The notes under the pieces are model-generated. The model worked only from the letters and a program-made list of their open reading frames with translations. It had not been told where the DNA came from and ran no database searches. A stretch of 64,000 nucleotides of DNA, from positions 120,253,223 through 120,317,222 of the forward strand of contig OY757025.1 of assembly GCA_963580285.1 (NCBI GenBank). Direction: 5' to 3'. Of the stretch, positions 1 to 11,344 are shown one piece after another. Within the stretch, counting starts at the first letter, position 1, and each line of letters opens with the position of its first letter. The stretch is from Lucinisca nassula (lineage: Eukaryota; Mollusca; Bivalvia; Lucinida; Lucinidae). Made by a program: the position numbers and the translations under genes.

Positions 1-1
1 A

Positions 2-184
2 ATTTCACACCCGACTGAATGCATGTATTTATCTTCGCCGTCTCCCGTGAACGGCAATATTGTTATTCAATACATAGAGGTCGGTAAATGGGTCGCAATT
101 CACGTGATGCCGAAAATTCACGAGAAGTTTACGAAAGCCGACGTATTAGGCGATAACATTGACAAATTTATTCCATGCATAAAG
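2..184 (+). CDS. Putative internal or 5'-partial exon of an unidentified protein
   Basis: Open from the window edge in the frame beginning at base 2. The 61 codons end exactly at a donor-like site, AAG/GTTAGT (donor at 185), in phase 0. The peptide has a mixed, globular composition (segments NIVIQYIEVGKW, HVMPKIHEKF and ADVLGDNIDKF) and shows no low complexity or transposon motif, so it reads like a real exon. I do not recognise the family. A methionine lies at base 23, but the frame is open upstream of it, so the exon may begin outside the window. Its phase would fit a splice at CAG/CTG inside the CNB gene's first exon (about 24997), but nothing else links the two, and it may equally belong to a separate upstream gene. 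Confidence 0.45.
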
Positions 185-359
185 GTTAGTTTCAGGTCAA
201 ATTGTTCGAACTATAGATATGAAACAGTTTTAAGTAACTGAACACATGTTTTGTGTTATATATGTCACGAACGATTTCTCCCCGTTTGGGGTTTCTATAT
301 TCCAGAGACATCCCTCCTCGTCGCGGAACGAATATGTTTGATTTGCCGAGCATGGGAGT

Positions 360-1918
<1,559 letters not shown>

Positions 1919-1921
1919 TTA

Positions 1922-2112
1922 GAAGGTCTAAACCTACCCTGGCAAAGTGATGCGAGGCTCATCGTCCCTGCATCGAATCCATAGCAGTTTGCTACGGTCA
2001 TAGAGCATGAGATGTCCTTTCATCTCAGTGTCTCAAAATTGAAAGCAGAGTCTCCAAAATGATATAAAAAGTGTTAACTGGGACGTTAAACCTCAGCACA
2101 AACAAACCAAAC
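1922..2112 (+). repeat. S1 retroposon, 5'-truncated
   Basis: One copy of a SINE-like repeat (here called S1) that recurs in the window. Recognisable parts are CCTGGCAAAGTG, GAGATGTC, the GAAGCA box and the 3' tail GGGACGTTAAACCTC followed by an A-rich CAAACAAACC end. It abuts the 5' truncation point of the LINE. Confidence 0.7.
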
Positions 2113-2200
2113 AACACAACTGACTTATCTTATTTATCATCATCGGCCAGGTTTACGACCGTCAGATAAAGCTTACAAAGTAAAAGGCAACAAATCACAG

Positions 2201-2413
2201 TTAACCCTTATATTGCTGTTCACGACAAGCCCTATCTTTGGAAACAGTGTAGATCCAGATCAGATGGCTTCTGAAGAAGCCATCTGATCAGGATCTACAC
2301 TGTTTGACATTCAGTTTATGAATTTGTAGCAGTAAATTACATCAAGTAATTTGATTGGTTGATAGACAGAAATGGGTGTGGCTTAGATGAATATTCAGCA
2401 AGATAAGGGTTAA
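2201..2413. mobile_element. piggyBac-like MITE with central hairpin (family G)
   Basis: Begins TTAACCCTTAT and ends ATAAGGGTTAA, so the ends are inverted repeats that include TTAA, the target sequence duplicated by piggyBac transposases. The interior (about 2240-2304) is a near-perfect hairpin around CTTCTGAAGAAG with arms reading AAACAGTGTAGATCC. No transposase is present, so it is non-autonomous. A relative lies at 17303-17530. Assignment to piggyBac rests only on the TTAA ends. Confidence 0.65.
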
Positions 2414-2618
2414 GTTCTATATGTAAAGCTCGCCTTCCTGCTGGATTTGGCATTCGCCTTCAACCTGTAGGCATGTTTAGCCCTGGCGTAAAACTTTATC
2501 CGGGTCATCGGCTCTGAGGGCGCTTTGACAACCGTAGGGCGATTTACAACAACTATGGGTCTAACGACCCCTACCCGCCGTCCTTCATCATCATCTCCAC
2601 TGTCATCGTCGTCGTCGG
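2410..2618 (-). CDS. Candidate terminal exon of an unidentified minus-strand gene
   Basis: On the minus strand a good acceptor (pyrimidine run, then TTTTTAG at 2619-2620) is followed by 69 open codons ending in TAA at 2412-2410. The peptide starts with an acidic run (DDDDDSGDDDEG), then has a basic, valine-rich part (GRRVGVVRPIVVV) and a lysine/arginine-rich end (KFYARAKHAYRLK, then SSRKASFTYRT). Composition and the splice site suggest a genuine last exon, but I recognise no domain and found no partner exon. The stop codon overlaps the TTAA of the adjacent family G element, so that insertion may have supplied or preserved the stop. It could also be a chance open frame. Confidence 0.35.
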
Positions 2619-2781
2619 CTAAAAATAGAAATGAGGAAAACAAGCCTATCAAAAAGGTGCCACCTTTCCGTTATTGTGTTTTGATTGGATAGCTATGTGT
2701 CAAATGAACCAATCAGGCGATCAAAAATGGGCATATACTTCCAGCAAAATAGTTAAGTTTTCAAGACTGCATGTTGTCATG

Positions 2782-2806
2782 CTTTCTCTCTCTCTCTCTC
2801 TCTCTC

Positions 2807-2871
<65 letters not shown>

Positions 2872-2886
2872 CTCTCTCTCTCTCTC
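2782..2886. repeat. (CT)n microsatellite
   Basis: About 100 bp of CT repeats with a few point interruptions (CTCACTC, CTCGCTC). It produces artefactual Ser/Leu and Arg/Glu open frames on the two strands. Confidence 0.98.
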
Positions 2887-3404
2887 AGGCTCGAGCCAGT
2901 CATATTTTATTCAAATGATGACCCTTTGATGACCTTAGCCTTTTTTAAACTAATGTCAAATTTGGTTGTACAGGTTTTTGTATGGCGTGTATTTTCGGAA
3001 ATTTATTGCAGCCTGTGATCTAAGAATTGGTAGATGCAGTGTTCTACAGGAGCTAATGAAACTACATGAGTACTAAAGGTCAAGGACATTCCTTGACCCC
3101 AACCCAGCCCAGTCCAGTCAGTCCGATACAATATGAAAAATAAATTGATATGAGTTTTGGCACATGATCAAGATGCCAATTTAACGTAAACACCCTTCAA
3201 AAATCTTCTTCTCTGGAATCAGTGGGATCATTGTCATGAAAATTTATGAACCAATCATACTTTGTTTAAACGTTGACCACTGGTTGACATTGACCTATTT
3301 GAGGCCAAGGTCTAATTCGGTCTCATAGGCTGTTTGTTTTGGAAAGACTCAAAAGCTTGTATTTTAGGCAACGCTTGCAGCCTGTGATCTGAAAATGTGT
3401 AGAT

Positions 3405-3685
3405 TTGTTTGTTTGATTTGAGGTTTAACGTCCCCGTCAACAATGTAAAGGTCATTTTGGAGACGTTGCTTCCAATTTTGTGTGACTTTTACCCGACATT
3501 GAGATGAAATGACATCTCAAGCCCTGTCGCCCAATGAAACCAATAGTGTTTATTAGCATGGACGGTCCGCCTCGCACCGCGGTTCCTGGACAGGCTGAGA
3601 TCCTCTAAGCGGTTTACCAGTACTAGTGTGCGGGCCGGAGTCAGCTCTGCGTGGAAGCATCATGCAGCCCATATATTTCTGAAAA
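3405..3685 (-). repeat. S1 retroposon, nearly full length
   Basis: The longest S1 copy, reversed: the tail (TTTGATTTGAGGTTTAACGT) is at the left and the head (GGAAGCATCATGCAGCCC) at the right. Internal landmarks are GAGACGTTGCTTCCAATTTT, CCCGACATTGAGATGAAATG and CTCTAAGCGGTTTACCAGTA. I see no clear RNA polymerase III A and B boxes, so the origin of its head is unknown. Confidence 0.7.
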
Positions 3686-3956
3686 TGTGTAGAAACAGTG
3701 TTCTACATGATTAAATGAAGCAACAAGAGTATCCAAAGTCATTTCAACCCAAGGTCATTCAGGTCCAGAAGTAAAGCTTGTTTTCCTCAGAAACAACTGG
3801 ACCATTTATGAACAAATTTCATACGAAAGCTTTTAGAAACAATGTCATGAAAATCAGTTAATATTAGTTTGGTCACATGACCACGATGGCCACCATGCAC
3901 ATATAAGATAAAAAAAAACTTTCAAAAATCTTCTCCGGAACCAGATAGACGGTTAA

Positions 3957-4265
3957 CATCATTAAGAAAACTCGCCTATACAAATACATTGTAAATGTTA
4001 TCGACGAAAAAACGAAAATTATAATATGAAAAATGGTGATATTTTTCTTATTGATGCTCAAAATATAGATTGTGGGTACACGTAAGAACCGCCTCATCGA
4101 GGCGGTTCTAACGAGTACCCACAACCAATATTTTAGAGCAGAAATAAGAAAATAAGGTTACCGCTGTTGAATAGAAGTGGAGGTTATGAAGTTAACCCCA
4201 GTTTTACTATATCAAAGTGAGGTTCAAGGGGGTCAAAATCATATAGGCTTGTTCTCGTAATGATG
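3957..4265. mobile_element. M1 hairpin MITE
   Basis: Terminal inverted repeats of the CATTACGAAAACACGCC type (here CATTAAGAAAACTCGCC) flank a long palindrome. Its outer arms are ATTTTTCTTATT and GAGCAGAAATAAGAAAA. The core at about 4074-4124 reads GAACCGCCTC then GAGGCGGTTC with flanking CGAGTACCCAC. The left core arm has one or two substitutions. Confidence 0.8.
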
Positions 4266-4434
4266 AAACTTGGTCTGAAGCGTTGCGGACTAGGGTCAGT
4301 GATATCCAGGCCACCATTGCCCATATAAATAACAATAACAATCGACCTTATATATACAGGGTAACACATTTAGCACTACTTCTCATCTTCCATGTGGCCC
4401 CGTTTTCCTGGGTTTGAACCAGTACTAAGCAATG

Positions 4435-4530
4435 CGGATAAAGTCACTTGCTCATAAAAACAAAACTTGGCGCTTGCGGGGATCGAACCGGCTACCTCTC
4501 GATCTCAAATCCGATGCTTTACCGACCATT
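4435..4530 (-). repeat. tRNA-like SINE head fragment (S7)
   Basis: On the minus strand there is an A-box-like stretch (GGTCGGTAAAGCATCGG) and a B box (GGTTCGATCCC) spaced as in tRNA. There are further changes and no clean acceptor stem, so I read it as a SINE head rather than a tRNA gene. Confidence 0.5.
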
Positions 4531-4967
4531 CAGAAATTGTCTCCTCATGAACCGGTGCGGTGGGCAGATTGGCATAAAACTTGATTTGTAGCATTGTGGG
4601 CTTGAGCCAGGTATGGTTCATTCAAATGATGACACCTGTATAACCTTGACCTATTTATGACCAAGGTAAAATGTAATCGCATAGGCTTTTGAATGGAAAA
4701 AGTCATAGCCATGTACTTTTCGGACACTATTGGATCCTGTGATCTGAAAATAGGTAGATGCAGTTAGTTAAATCCGTAAATAATATCGCACGAGTATTCA
4801 AGGTCATGATCTTACAATAACACTGCCAAAGGTCATTCAAAATTGAAAATTATTTTTTTTTTCATCCTGTTTTTCGTTTGTAATCAAATTTTAGGAGCAT
4901 TAAATGAAAATCAATAAATATTACTTTCGTCACATGACCAAAAAGGCTGTCATGTCCGTACAAAGAG

Positions 4968-5210
4968 AAAATAGAAGGTAGAGGCAATGGTCAGGAACCG
5001 ATACAATTAATCGAAAGCTCCCATCAGAGACACCAGGAGAAAGAAACACAAACATGAAACAATAGACCCTAATGGAAACATCAATAGCGGAAAGCCAAAA
5101 GGACAGTTACTTTCCCTCAAAATTGCCAATAGGATATCCAAAGTAAAATAATATAAGCGACACAAACACCCAAAGATAAACCATAACAAAAATAAAACCA
5201 TAACCCTTAA
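4968..5210 (-). mobile_element. Penelope-like 3' end fragment
   Basis: Matches the 3' untranslated part of the Penelope-like element at 39807-41400. Shared text, read on the plus strand, includes GATACAATTAA, CAGAGACACCA, AAGAAACACAAACATGAAAC, GGACAGTTACTTTCCC and AATATAAGCGACACAAACACC. It is 5'-truncated and non-coding. Confidence 0.7.
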
Positions 5211-5887
5211 AACTTTTCTCCGGAACCTGTTGGCCGCTTGTCATGGAATTTGGTATGTAGCATGCGGGATTAGAGCCAATCAAGGTTTGTTCCAAGGATG
5301 ACCAAGACCAATTTCAGGCTATTGTCAAATTCGCTCACATTGGCTTTTGTTTTGGAAAAAAAATCAAAACATGTGTTGCCTGTGAACTTTAAGTTTGCAT
5401 ATGATTAAATAAAGCTACATTAGTATCAATGACTAAGATCACTCAGATATAAAACTTAAAAATTCATATTCATTTTAAACAGCTTAGCAAAAGAAAGTCA
5501 GATTTCATATGAAGCTTTTCAGCTTGTCCAGGTCACATGACAAGATGGCTGTCATGACCATATTTGTTAAAATCTTTCAAACAAACTTAATCTCTGGAAC
5601 CAGTAGGCCAATTGTCAAATTGAAACTATTAATTTAACAGTGGGGACACCGTTGTCCAGAGTCACATAGATATCAAAATAAACTTAAAAACAGCTGGGCA
5701 ACTTTAAACCAAATTTAATATGAAGCCCTTATGAGATGAAGCAACGTAAGTTTGTTCAAATGACTAAAATGGGCCCTTCGAAATTCTTCTTAGAAACCAA
5801 ATTGTTCCATATACACATAGCACTCAGCATAGCAGTTCAGCGGCTCTCATTTTGCATGGTGCCATATGTTGTTTTCTTCCTGTATGT

Positions 5888-5958
5888 GCACGTGTGTGCA
5901 TGCATGCGTATGTGCGTGCGTGCATGCGTGTATGCTTGCGTGCGTACGTGTTTTTTGT
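5888..5958. repeat. Degenerate GCGTGCATGTGT-type simple repeat
   Basis: An imperfect run of TGTGTGCATGCATGCG, GTGCGTGCGTGC and related tetramers. It generates spurious Cys/Val and His/Thr open frames on the two strands. Confidence 0.8.
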
Positions 5959-6102
5959 ATTTGTTGTCGTTGTTACATGTTTTAAGTGAATTTTTGTAGC
6001 AATATCCAGGGTAGATGGAGCATACAAGCCCTGGTCGGCAATCCATCTAGGAGAAGGCAACTCCAAACAAAAAATTATACATGTGGTCTTCCTGTTTCAG
6101 CT

Positions 6103-6297
6103 TTGTAAAATAGAAGCGAAGGCAATGATCAGGAAACCATATGATTAACCTATACCTACCATCAGAGACACAAAAGGGAAAGAAACACAAAGCAACACAA
6201 ACATGAAATAACTAGACCCTTATGGAAACATCAATAGCGGAAAGTCAAAAGGACAGTTACTTCCCCACAAAATGGCCAATTGGCTATCCAAAACAAC
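6103..6297 (-). mobile_element. Penelope-like 3' end fragment
   Basis: Same 3' UTR text as the other copies (AGAAGCGAAGGCAATGATCA, GGACAGTTACTT, AATGGCCAATTGGCTATCCA). It is truncated at the right by a different inverted-repeat element. Confidence 0.7.
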
Positions 6298-6300
6298 AAA

Positions 6301-6542
6301 TGAGCCAGCACATGCCAAAACCTACAATAAGACATGTGCGCCCAACGAAGACTCAGATCAGCATGCGCATCGGCGCAGTCTGATCAGAGTCTTCAATGTG
6401 CGCTCTAAGGATAGCTTAAGGCCCATTGCTCCTTCATGCAGCAAGAGAAGTCTCTGGTTAGACTATAAGGATAGGCAGGCTGATCTGAATCTTCGCTGGT
6501 CGCACATGTCTTATTGTAGATTTTGTCGTGCGCTGACTCATA
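6301..6542. mobile_element. MITE with about 60-bp inverted ends
   Basis: The left end TGAGCCAGCACATGCC and the right end GCGCTGACTCA are imperfect inverted repeats extending about 60 bp inward (AATAAGACATGTGCGCC against GGTCGCACATGTCTTATT; GATCAGC against GCTGATC). It encodes no transposase. The superfamily was not determined. Confidence 0.7.
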
Positions 6543-6556
6543 TATAAGACGAAGTG

Positions 6557-6904
6557 CAGTCGAACTTCAATGGCTGGAACACCTTTGGAACCACGATAAT
6601 CTGTTCGAGGCAGGGGTTGTTCGAGCGACTAAGGCTAACTGCCTGGAGGCATAACGGGGTTAATTTTGGGTCATCTTTTCGGTGTACTATAATAAAAATG
6701 TATGCTGTGTGTACTCATTAGAATCGCCTCTATGAGGCGATTCTAATGAGTGCACACAGCATACATTTACAAGAGAATAGGAGAACATTTCCTTAATAAC
6801 CCTCACTTTTTCTTATGTGGAGAAATTCCCTCTGGACCCAAGAACGAGTTCGACTCAGCCATTGTAAACGAGCCATCGGTGTTCGAGCCATCGAAGTTTT
6901 ACTG
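6557..6904. mobile_element. M3 pogo/Tigger-like MITE with core palindrome
   Basis: The ends are CAGTCGAACTTCAATGGCTG and the reverse complement of CAGTAAAACTTCGATGGCTC. The interior has the landmark GGAGGCATAACGGGGTTA on one side and AGAAATTCCCTCTGGACCCA on the other. The centre (about 6697-6772) is the palindrome GTACTCATTAGAATCGCCTC, TA, then its inverse, flanked by matching ATGCTGTGT arms. CAGT ends and TA targets suggest the pogo/Tc1-mariner class. Confidence 0.85.
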
Positions 6905-7036
6905 TATAGCAAATATAAACTGCGACAGAAGAACCGCCCTGGAATGGTCAGTGAAAAGTATTTCCCTGGGAGAGGATGAAGCTTAAATCGATTTTACGCG
7001 ACCGCAATCATTTCGACAAATGATTTGTTCATTCCA

Positions 7037-7316
7037 CATTACGTAATCACGACTATACAAATACATTGTAAACTTTACGCCGAAAAAACGGAAATTTGAC
7101 GAAGAACAATTGTGATAATTTTTATGATTTCTGCTCAAAATATAGATTGTGGGTACTCGTTAGAACCGCCTCATCGAGGCGATTCTAACGAGCAACCACA
7201 TTCTATATTTTAGAGCAGAAATAAGAAAAATAAGGTTCGCCCCTACAAACCCCAGCTTTACTATATAAAAGTGGGGTTCAAGGGGGTCGGAATTATACAG
7301 ACGTGTTTTTGTGATG
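7037..7316. mobile_element. M1 hairpin MITE
   Basis: The ends are CATTACGTAATCACGAC and its counterpart GACGTGTTTTTGTGATG. The core palindrome is at about 7150-7193 (GTACTCGTTAGAACCGCCTC with an inverse arm GAGGCGATTCTAACGAG carrying one change). It is inserted in the Penelope-like 3' UTR. Confidence 0.85.
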
Positions 7317-7568
7317 GTAAGAAGGCTTCTTAACTTATCAGTGCCATATCACCAAAACTCTAACAACCACAAAAAGATCAAACAACGGCGAGGACTCAAC
7401 AGCAAGAAATAACTGAAATGCTGGAGCAAAAGCAAACCGACAGTTATTCTCCGATGAACCCAACCAGAGGCAGAGTATCAGGTACCAACAAACGTTACAT
7501 AAAATTAAAGTTTAATTCTAAGTAAGCCTTTACTCTGGAACCGTCATAGAATCTGCGGCCTGAATCTA

Positions 7569-7848
7569 CATTACGCAAACACGCCTATACAAATACATTG
7601 CCACCTTTATCGTTGAAAAAATGAAATTTTTATGATGAAAAATTGTGATATTTTTCTTATTTCTGCTCCAAATTTAGATTGTGGGCACTCGTTAGAACCG
7701 CCTCATCGAGGCGTTTCTAACGAGTACCCACAATCTTTATTTTAGAGCAGAAATAAGAAAAATAAGGTATACCCCCGGAAACCCCAGTTTTACTGTATAA
7801 AATTGGGGCTCAAGGCGGTCAAAATTATATAGGCGTGTTTTCGTGATG
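7569..7848. mobile_element. M1 hairpin MITE with TA target duplication
   Basis: The ends are CATTACGCAAACACGCC and GGCGTGTTTTCGTGATG. It is flanked by ATCTA on the left and TACGTCGTG on the right. Alignment to the uninterrupted Penelope-like copy at 40380-40440 indicates that one TA was duplicated on insertion. The core is at about 7680-7732. Confidence 0.85.
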
Positions 7849-8075
7849 TACGTCGTGCAATCAAGTAAGGAAAGCAAGGTTATCAACCGTGACTGGGCCA
7901 ACATCACAACACCCATGTTGTGCCCAATCTTTTACATCAAAGAATGACATTACGAATTGAGCACCGAAGTCGCATACACCAAGTCACCATAAAACTAAGG
8001 TCCCGATAAACCTTCTTAGAGAAGAGATTTAAGTCCGACATTGAATTCTGAAACCAAACCGGAATGACGTCTATA

Positions 8076-8398
8076 AAAAGTAGAAGTAAAACAAGGATCA
8101 GGAATCGATATAATTAACTTACTCCACCCATTAAAGACACCAAAGGGAAAGAAACACAAACATGAAGCGACCAGACCATAGTGGAAGCCTAAACAAATGA
8201 TGGCCATAAGGACAGTTACTTTCCCACAAAATGGCCAAATGGCAATCCAAAATAAAAAGACACAAGTGATACACGCAGTAAGTAGTAACAAACAACAACA
8301 TAAATAAACAGCCACAGAAGAACCGCCTTGGAACGGTCAGTGGAAAGAACTCCACTAGGGGGCTGGCGAATTCCACTGGCGAATTCCACTTCGGCAGC
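8076..8398 (-). mobile_element. Penelope-like 3' UTR copy
   Basis: A second reversed 3' end, starting TAGAAGTAAAACAAGGATCA and running to ACGGTCAGTGGAAAGAACTC. It abuts the previous copy directly and ends in a short GGCGAATTCCACT duplication. Confidence 0.75.
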
Positions 8399-8507
8399 TG
8401 GGACAGAAGAAATCATTTCTCTGATTCAATGGCCGAAACGGCGATGCAGCAACATGTTGTGGAGCAGTGCATGGCACTTAAGAAGTCATAGCCATCCACT
8501 GGATCCG

Positions 8508-8640
8508 GGCTTTCCGCTGTTGGTGTTTCCATTGGAATCTGTTGCTTCATGTTTTTGTTTCTTTCCCTTTGGTGTCTCTGATGGGAGCTGTGGGTTAATT
8601 GTATTGATTCCTCATCATTGCCTCTACTTCTATTTAGCTC
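8508..8640 (+). mobile_element. Penelope-like 3' end fragment, opposite orientation
   Basis: Text GGCTTTCCGCTGTTGGTGTT, CTTTCCCTTTGGTGTCTCTG and TGTATTGATTCCTCATCATT is the forward form of the 3' UTR. It sits about 110 bp from a reversed copy. That spacer (8399-8507) shows nothing recognisable. Confidence 0.65.
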
Positions 8641-8753
8641 CAAATGTTTTGATATTGTCCTGTCTGTGGATCAGGACGAGAAATAGAGGTTTACTCTGCG
8701 CGCCTCTCACTCACTATAACCTGATTCTCAATCCATGTCACCTTAATCATATT

Positions 8754-9099
8754 CAGTAGAACTTCGATGGCTCGAACACCGATGGCCCGTTTACCAGGGA
8801 TGTGTCGAACCCATTCTTGAACCCCTAGCGAAATCCTCTACATAAGAAATAATCGGGGATAATTAAGGAGATTTTAGTCTTTTATCTTGCAACTGTATTC
8901 TGTGTGTACTCATTAGAATCGCCTCGATGAGGCGATTCTAATGAGTACACACAGCATACATATTCATCATAGAACACCGAAAAGATGTCTAAGAGTATCT
9001 CGTTATGCCTCCTGACATTAACCTCAGTGGCTCGAACTACCCCTGTCTCGAACAGATTTTCGAGGTCCCAAAGGTGTTCGAGCCATTGAAGTTCGACTG
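8754..9099. mobile_element. M3 MITE (reverse orientation)
   Basis: The ends are CAGTAGAACTTCGATGGCTC and the reverse complement of CAGTCGAACTTCAATGGCTC. The core palindrome is at about 8908-8951 with loop GATG. The GCCTCCTGACATTAACC landmark shows it is inverted relative to the 6557 copy. Confidence 0.85.
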
Positions 9100-9937
9100 T
9101 ACACACAACCACAGCAAACACACGCGTGCAAGCCATACGAAAAAGCCATGTGGCGATGATCGATGGGCGAGCGGCGAAGCAGCAGTTGAATATACACAAG
9201 AAGCTGTAGTTGCGGACCAGCACACGGGCGGTTTGGTCCTAAATGGTCGTTTCCCTTAAGAATGAAGCAGTGTGGGGGAATTTGGCAGCCGATATGAGTG
9301 ACTGAGCAGAACTTTTTAGGATCGCGCCACCCCCCCCCCCTCCCTTACCATGGGGAATAGCTACCAAAGGTGTCCTAAACAACTATCTGCTTCAAAACCC
9401 CTGGCTGGTTAACTGCGATCAACAGGATCCCGTTTAGCGGTCGAACAAAAACAAGAAGACAAAGGTGATACCTTTACAATTCGGCGCATGCAGTGTGCGC
9501 ACCTTGATGGACAGTGCTGGTTCAGACAGATTAGAATGGAGAACAGCTCTAGTGGGCAAAGAACTTCAGCGCTGCAAACTCGAGACTGCAGGTCTTGAGT
9601 GAGACTCGCCTTGTAGAGGAAGGTCTATTTTAAGAAATTGGCGCTGGCGACATTTTCTTTTTGAGTGGACGCAAGAGAGAAGAGCGGCGGTAAGCGGGAG
9701 TAGCTTTCGCCACCAAATCTAACCTTGTCAGCAATTTATCAGGACTTTCAAAAAGGCGCCTGATGACGCCGAGACTTCCCTTATCTGGTAAGAAACATAT
9801 AACTATGTTAAGTGCCTATGCGCTTACAATGACCAATCAAGATGATGTCAAATACAAGTTCTATGATGATCTGAATTCTGTGATATCTGCTACATCCCGG
9901 ACAGACAGAGACTTCCATGCTACAGACCACTATACCC
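9100..9937. other. Unassigned intergenic sequence
   Basis: I see no gene here. It holds a short poly-C run (about 9330-9342) and GC-richer text near 9480-9620 that could be a decayed LINE, but no recognisable RT motif. Confidence 0.5.
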
Positions 9938-10085
9938 CCGTCAACACTGAAAAGGTCATTTTGGAGACGTTGCTTCCAATTTTGTCGTGTAAAAGACCCA
10001 AAAAATTGGAAGCAACGTCTCTACAATGACCTTTACAGTGTTGACGGGAACGGTAAACCTCAAATCAAACAAAACAAACAAAACC
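9938..10085. repeat. Inverted duplication of the S1 3' tail
   Basis: CGTCAACACTGAAAAGGTCA, then GGAGACGTTGCTTCCAATTT, is followed after about 20 bp by the reverse complement of the same stretch and then GGTAAACCTCAAATCAAAC. It can form a hairpin with arms of about 55 bp. It looks like a fold-back S1 copy. Confidence 0.7.
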
Positions 10086-10417
10086 TGGAAGGGAGTGATA
10101 GTGACTGAAGGAGTAGGATGGACTTCTTCGTTTGAGGAAGTGACAGATTATTAACTGCTGATCGCTAACATAGTCTTCCGTCTATGAACTCGCATCAAGA
10201 CATCATGGATGCATCCTCGCTCCAAACTGTCATCTCATTGACTATGTCATAGTTGGAAGAAGGGCAAACATGATGGCGGAACAAAACTCACGCTGCTGTA
10301 AACTATGGAACCCTGGAAGGGACATGCTGTTGTGCGAACAAGATAAAATCTTACAAGTTTTGTTCGTCTTTGAGTGTATGTATTGCTAATATATTTTCAT
10401 TTCGGTTAGACGTTTTG

Positions 10418-10568
10418 TATAACAGTAACTGTCCTTTTGACTCTCCGCTTGTGACGTTTTCTTTAAAGTGAAGTTATTTTATGTTTGTGTTTCTTTCTCA
10501 ATGATGTCTTTGATGGGAGATAAGAGGTAATTGTATCGATTCCTGATCATTGCCTTCACTTCTATATT
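10418..10568 (+). mobile_element. Penelope-like 3' end fragment
   Basis: Forward 3' UTR text: AACTGTCCTTTTGACTCTCC, TTTGTGTTTCTTTCTCAATG and TGTATCGATTCCTGATCATT. Confidence 0.65.
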
Positions 10569-10598
10569 GCTGTAATAGACGATATGAGACTTGATTAA

Positions 10599-10880
10599 CA
10601 TTTCACAAAAAAAAGTCTTTACAAATACATTGTAAACTTTACCACCGGAAAATAAGAAAATTTTAAGATGTAAACTTGTGCTATTTTTCTTATTTCTGCT
10701 CAAAATATAGATTGTGGGTACTCGTTAGAACCGCCGAGACTCGGCGGTTCTAACGAGTACCAACAATCTATGTTTTAGGGCAGAAATAAAAAAAATAGGT
10801 TTCCCCCTATTAACCCCAGTTTTATTGTATAAAAGTTGGGTTGGAGGCGGTCCAAATCAATTAGGCGTGTTTTCGTGATG
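10599..10880. mobile_element. M1 hairpin MITE with a variant core
   Basis: The left end is degenerate (CATTTCACAAAAAAAAGTC); the right end GGCGTGTTTTCGTGATG is intact. The centre at about 10719-10760 reads GAACCGCCGAGACTCGGCGG, so the usual CCTC/GAGG stem tip is replaced by CCGCCGAG/CTCGGCGG with pairing preserved. Confidence 0.8.
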
Positions 10881-11344
10881 TTTTTTCCGGGACCTCATCT
10901 AAAAGTCATAGGCTACACATATCTATGAATGTTTCAATTCAGATTTTTTTTTATTATTATTATTATTTTTTTGAATATCAGTAATAAAATGTTTCTCAAC
11001 ATATTGGACTCAGCATAATGATTTAAAACAAAAGTTAAAAACCTACCTCTTATAAGGGTAACAGATAAAAGCAAAGCAACAGCATAAATAAAATACAGCG
11101 GTTTCATTCTGCTAACTTGTTAGCTCTCACTCCGATTCCCTTGTTATAACGAAATAAAAAAAAATACTAATAAAAAGGCCTTTTAAGTTATAACAGCAAA
11201 TATTACGTTCGCTTAAGGCCATGTCGACAGCTGAAGCTCAAAGAAACGCCTTTCATCTAACGCAGGTAATAAATCCAGTGATCCGTCAAGTTATGTTTGC
11301 CTATTGTGTGTTTCTAGTAATGGGGATGAAGTAAAGAGGAAAAC

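Larger units (their letters stand above)
2887..5660. repeat. Decayed long-period repeat with TGACC-rich units
   Basis: Phrases recur several times at intervals of several hundred bases: CAAATGATGACC, TGACCTATTT with an AAGGTCTAA-type continuation, CATAGGCT then TTTGGAAA, CCTGTGATCTGAAAAT, and TAGATGCAGTTCTAC-like text. They occur near 2900-3060, 3240-3400, 3690-3850, 4560-4770 and 5270-5640. The blocks are diverged and interrupted by an S1 copy, an M1 MITE and a Penelope-like 3' end. Unit boundaries cannot be set by eye. Confidence 0.55.
6908..8075 (-). mobile_element. Penelope-like element 3' part, split by two M1 MITEs
   Basis: Three pieces form one reversed copy. 6908-7036 (AGAAGAACCGCC, then AAATCGATTTTACGC and TTTGTTCATTCC) and 7317-7568 (AAGGCTTCTTAACTTATCAG to TCATAGAATCTGCGGCCTGA) are 3' UTR. 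7849-8075 is the end of the reverse-transcriptase ORF, matching 40420-40660 with many substitutions. The M1 insertions at 7037-7316 and 7569-7848 separate them. It has no intact ORF. Confidence 0.75.

Noticed and set aside
6272..6547. 91-codon ORF
   Set aside because: It spans the long-inverted-end MITE, and its codons mirror the inverted repeat.
8016..8416. Overlapping Cys/Leu/Phe-rich ORFs resembling membrane proteins, also at 38710-39064, 39842-40108, 42510-42752 and 43965-44234
   Set aside because: They recur only inside copies of the Penelope-like 3' UTR, in different frames and orientations; they are shadows of the repeat.
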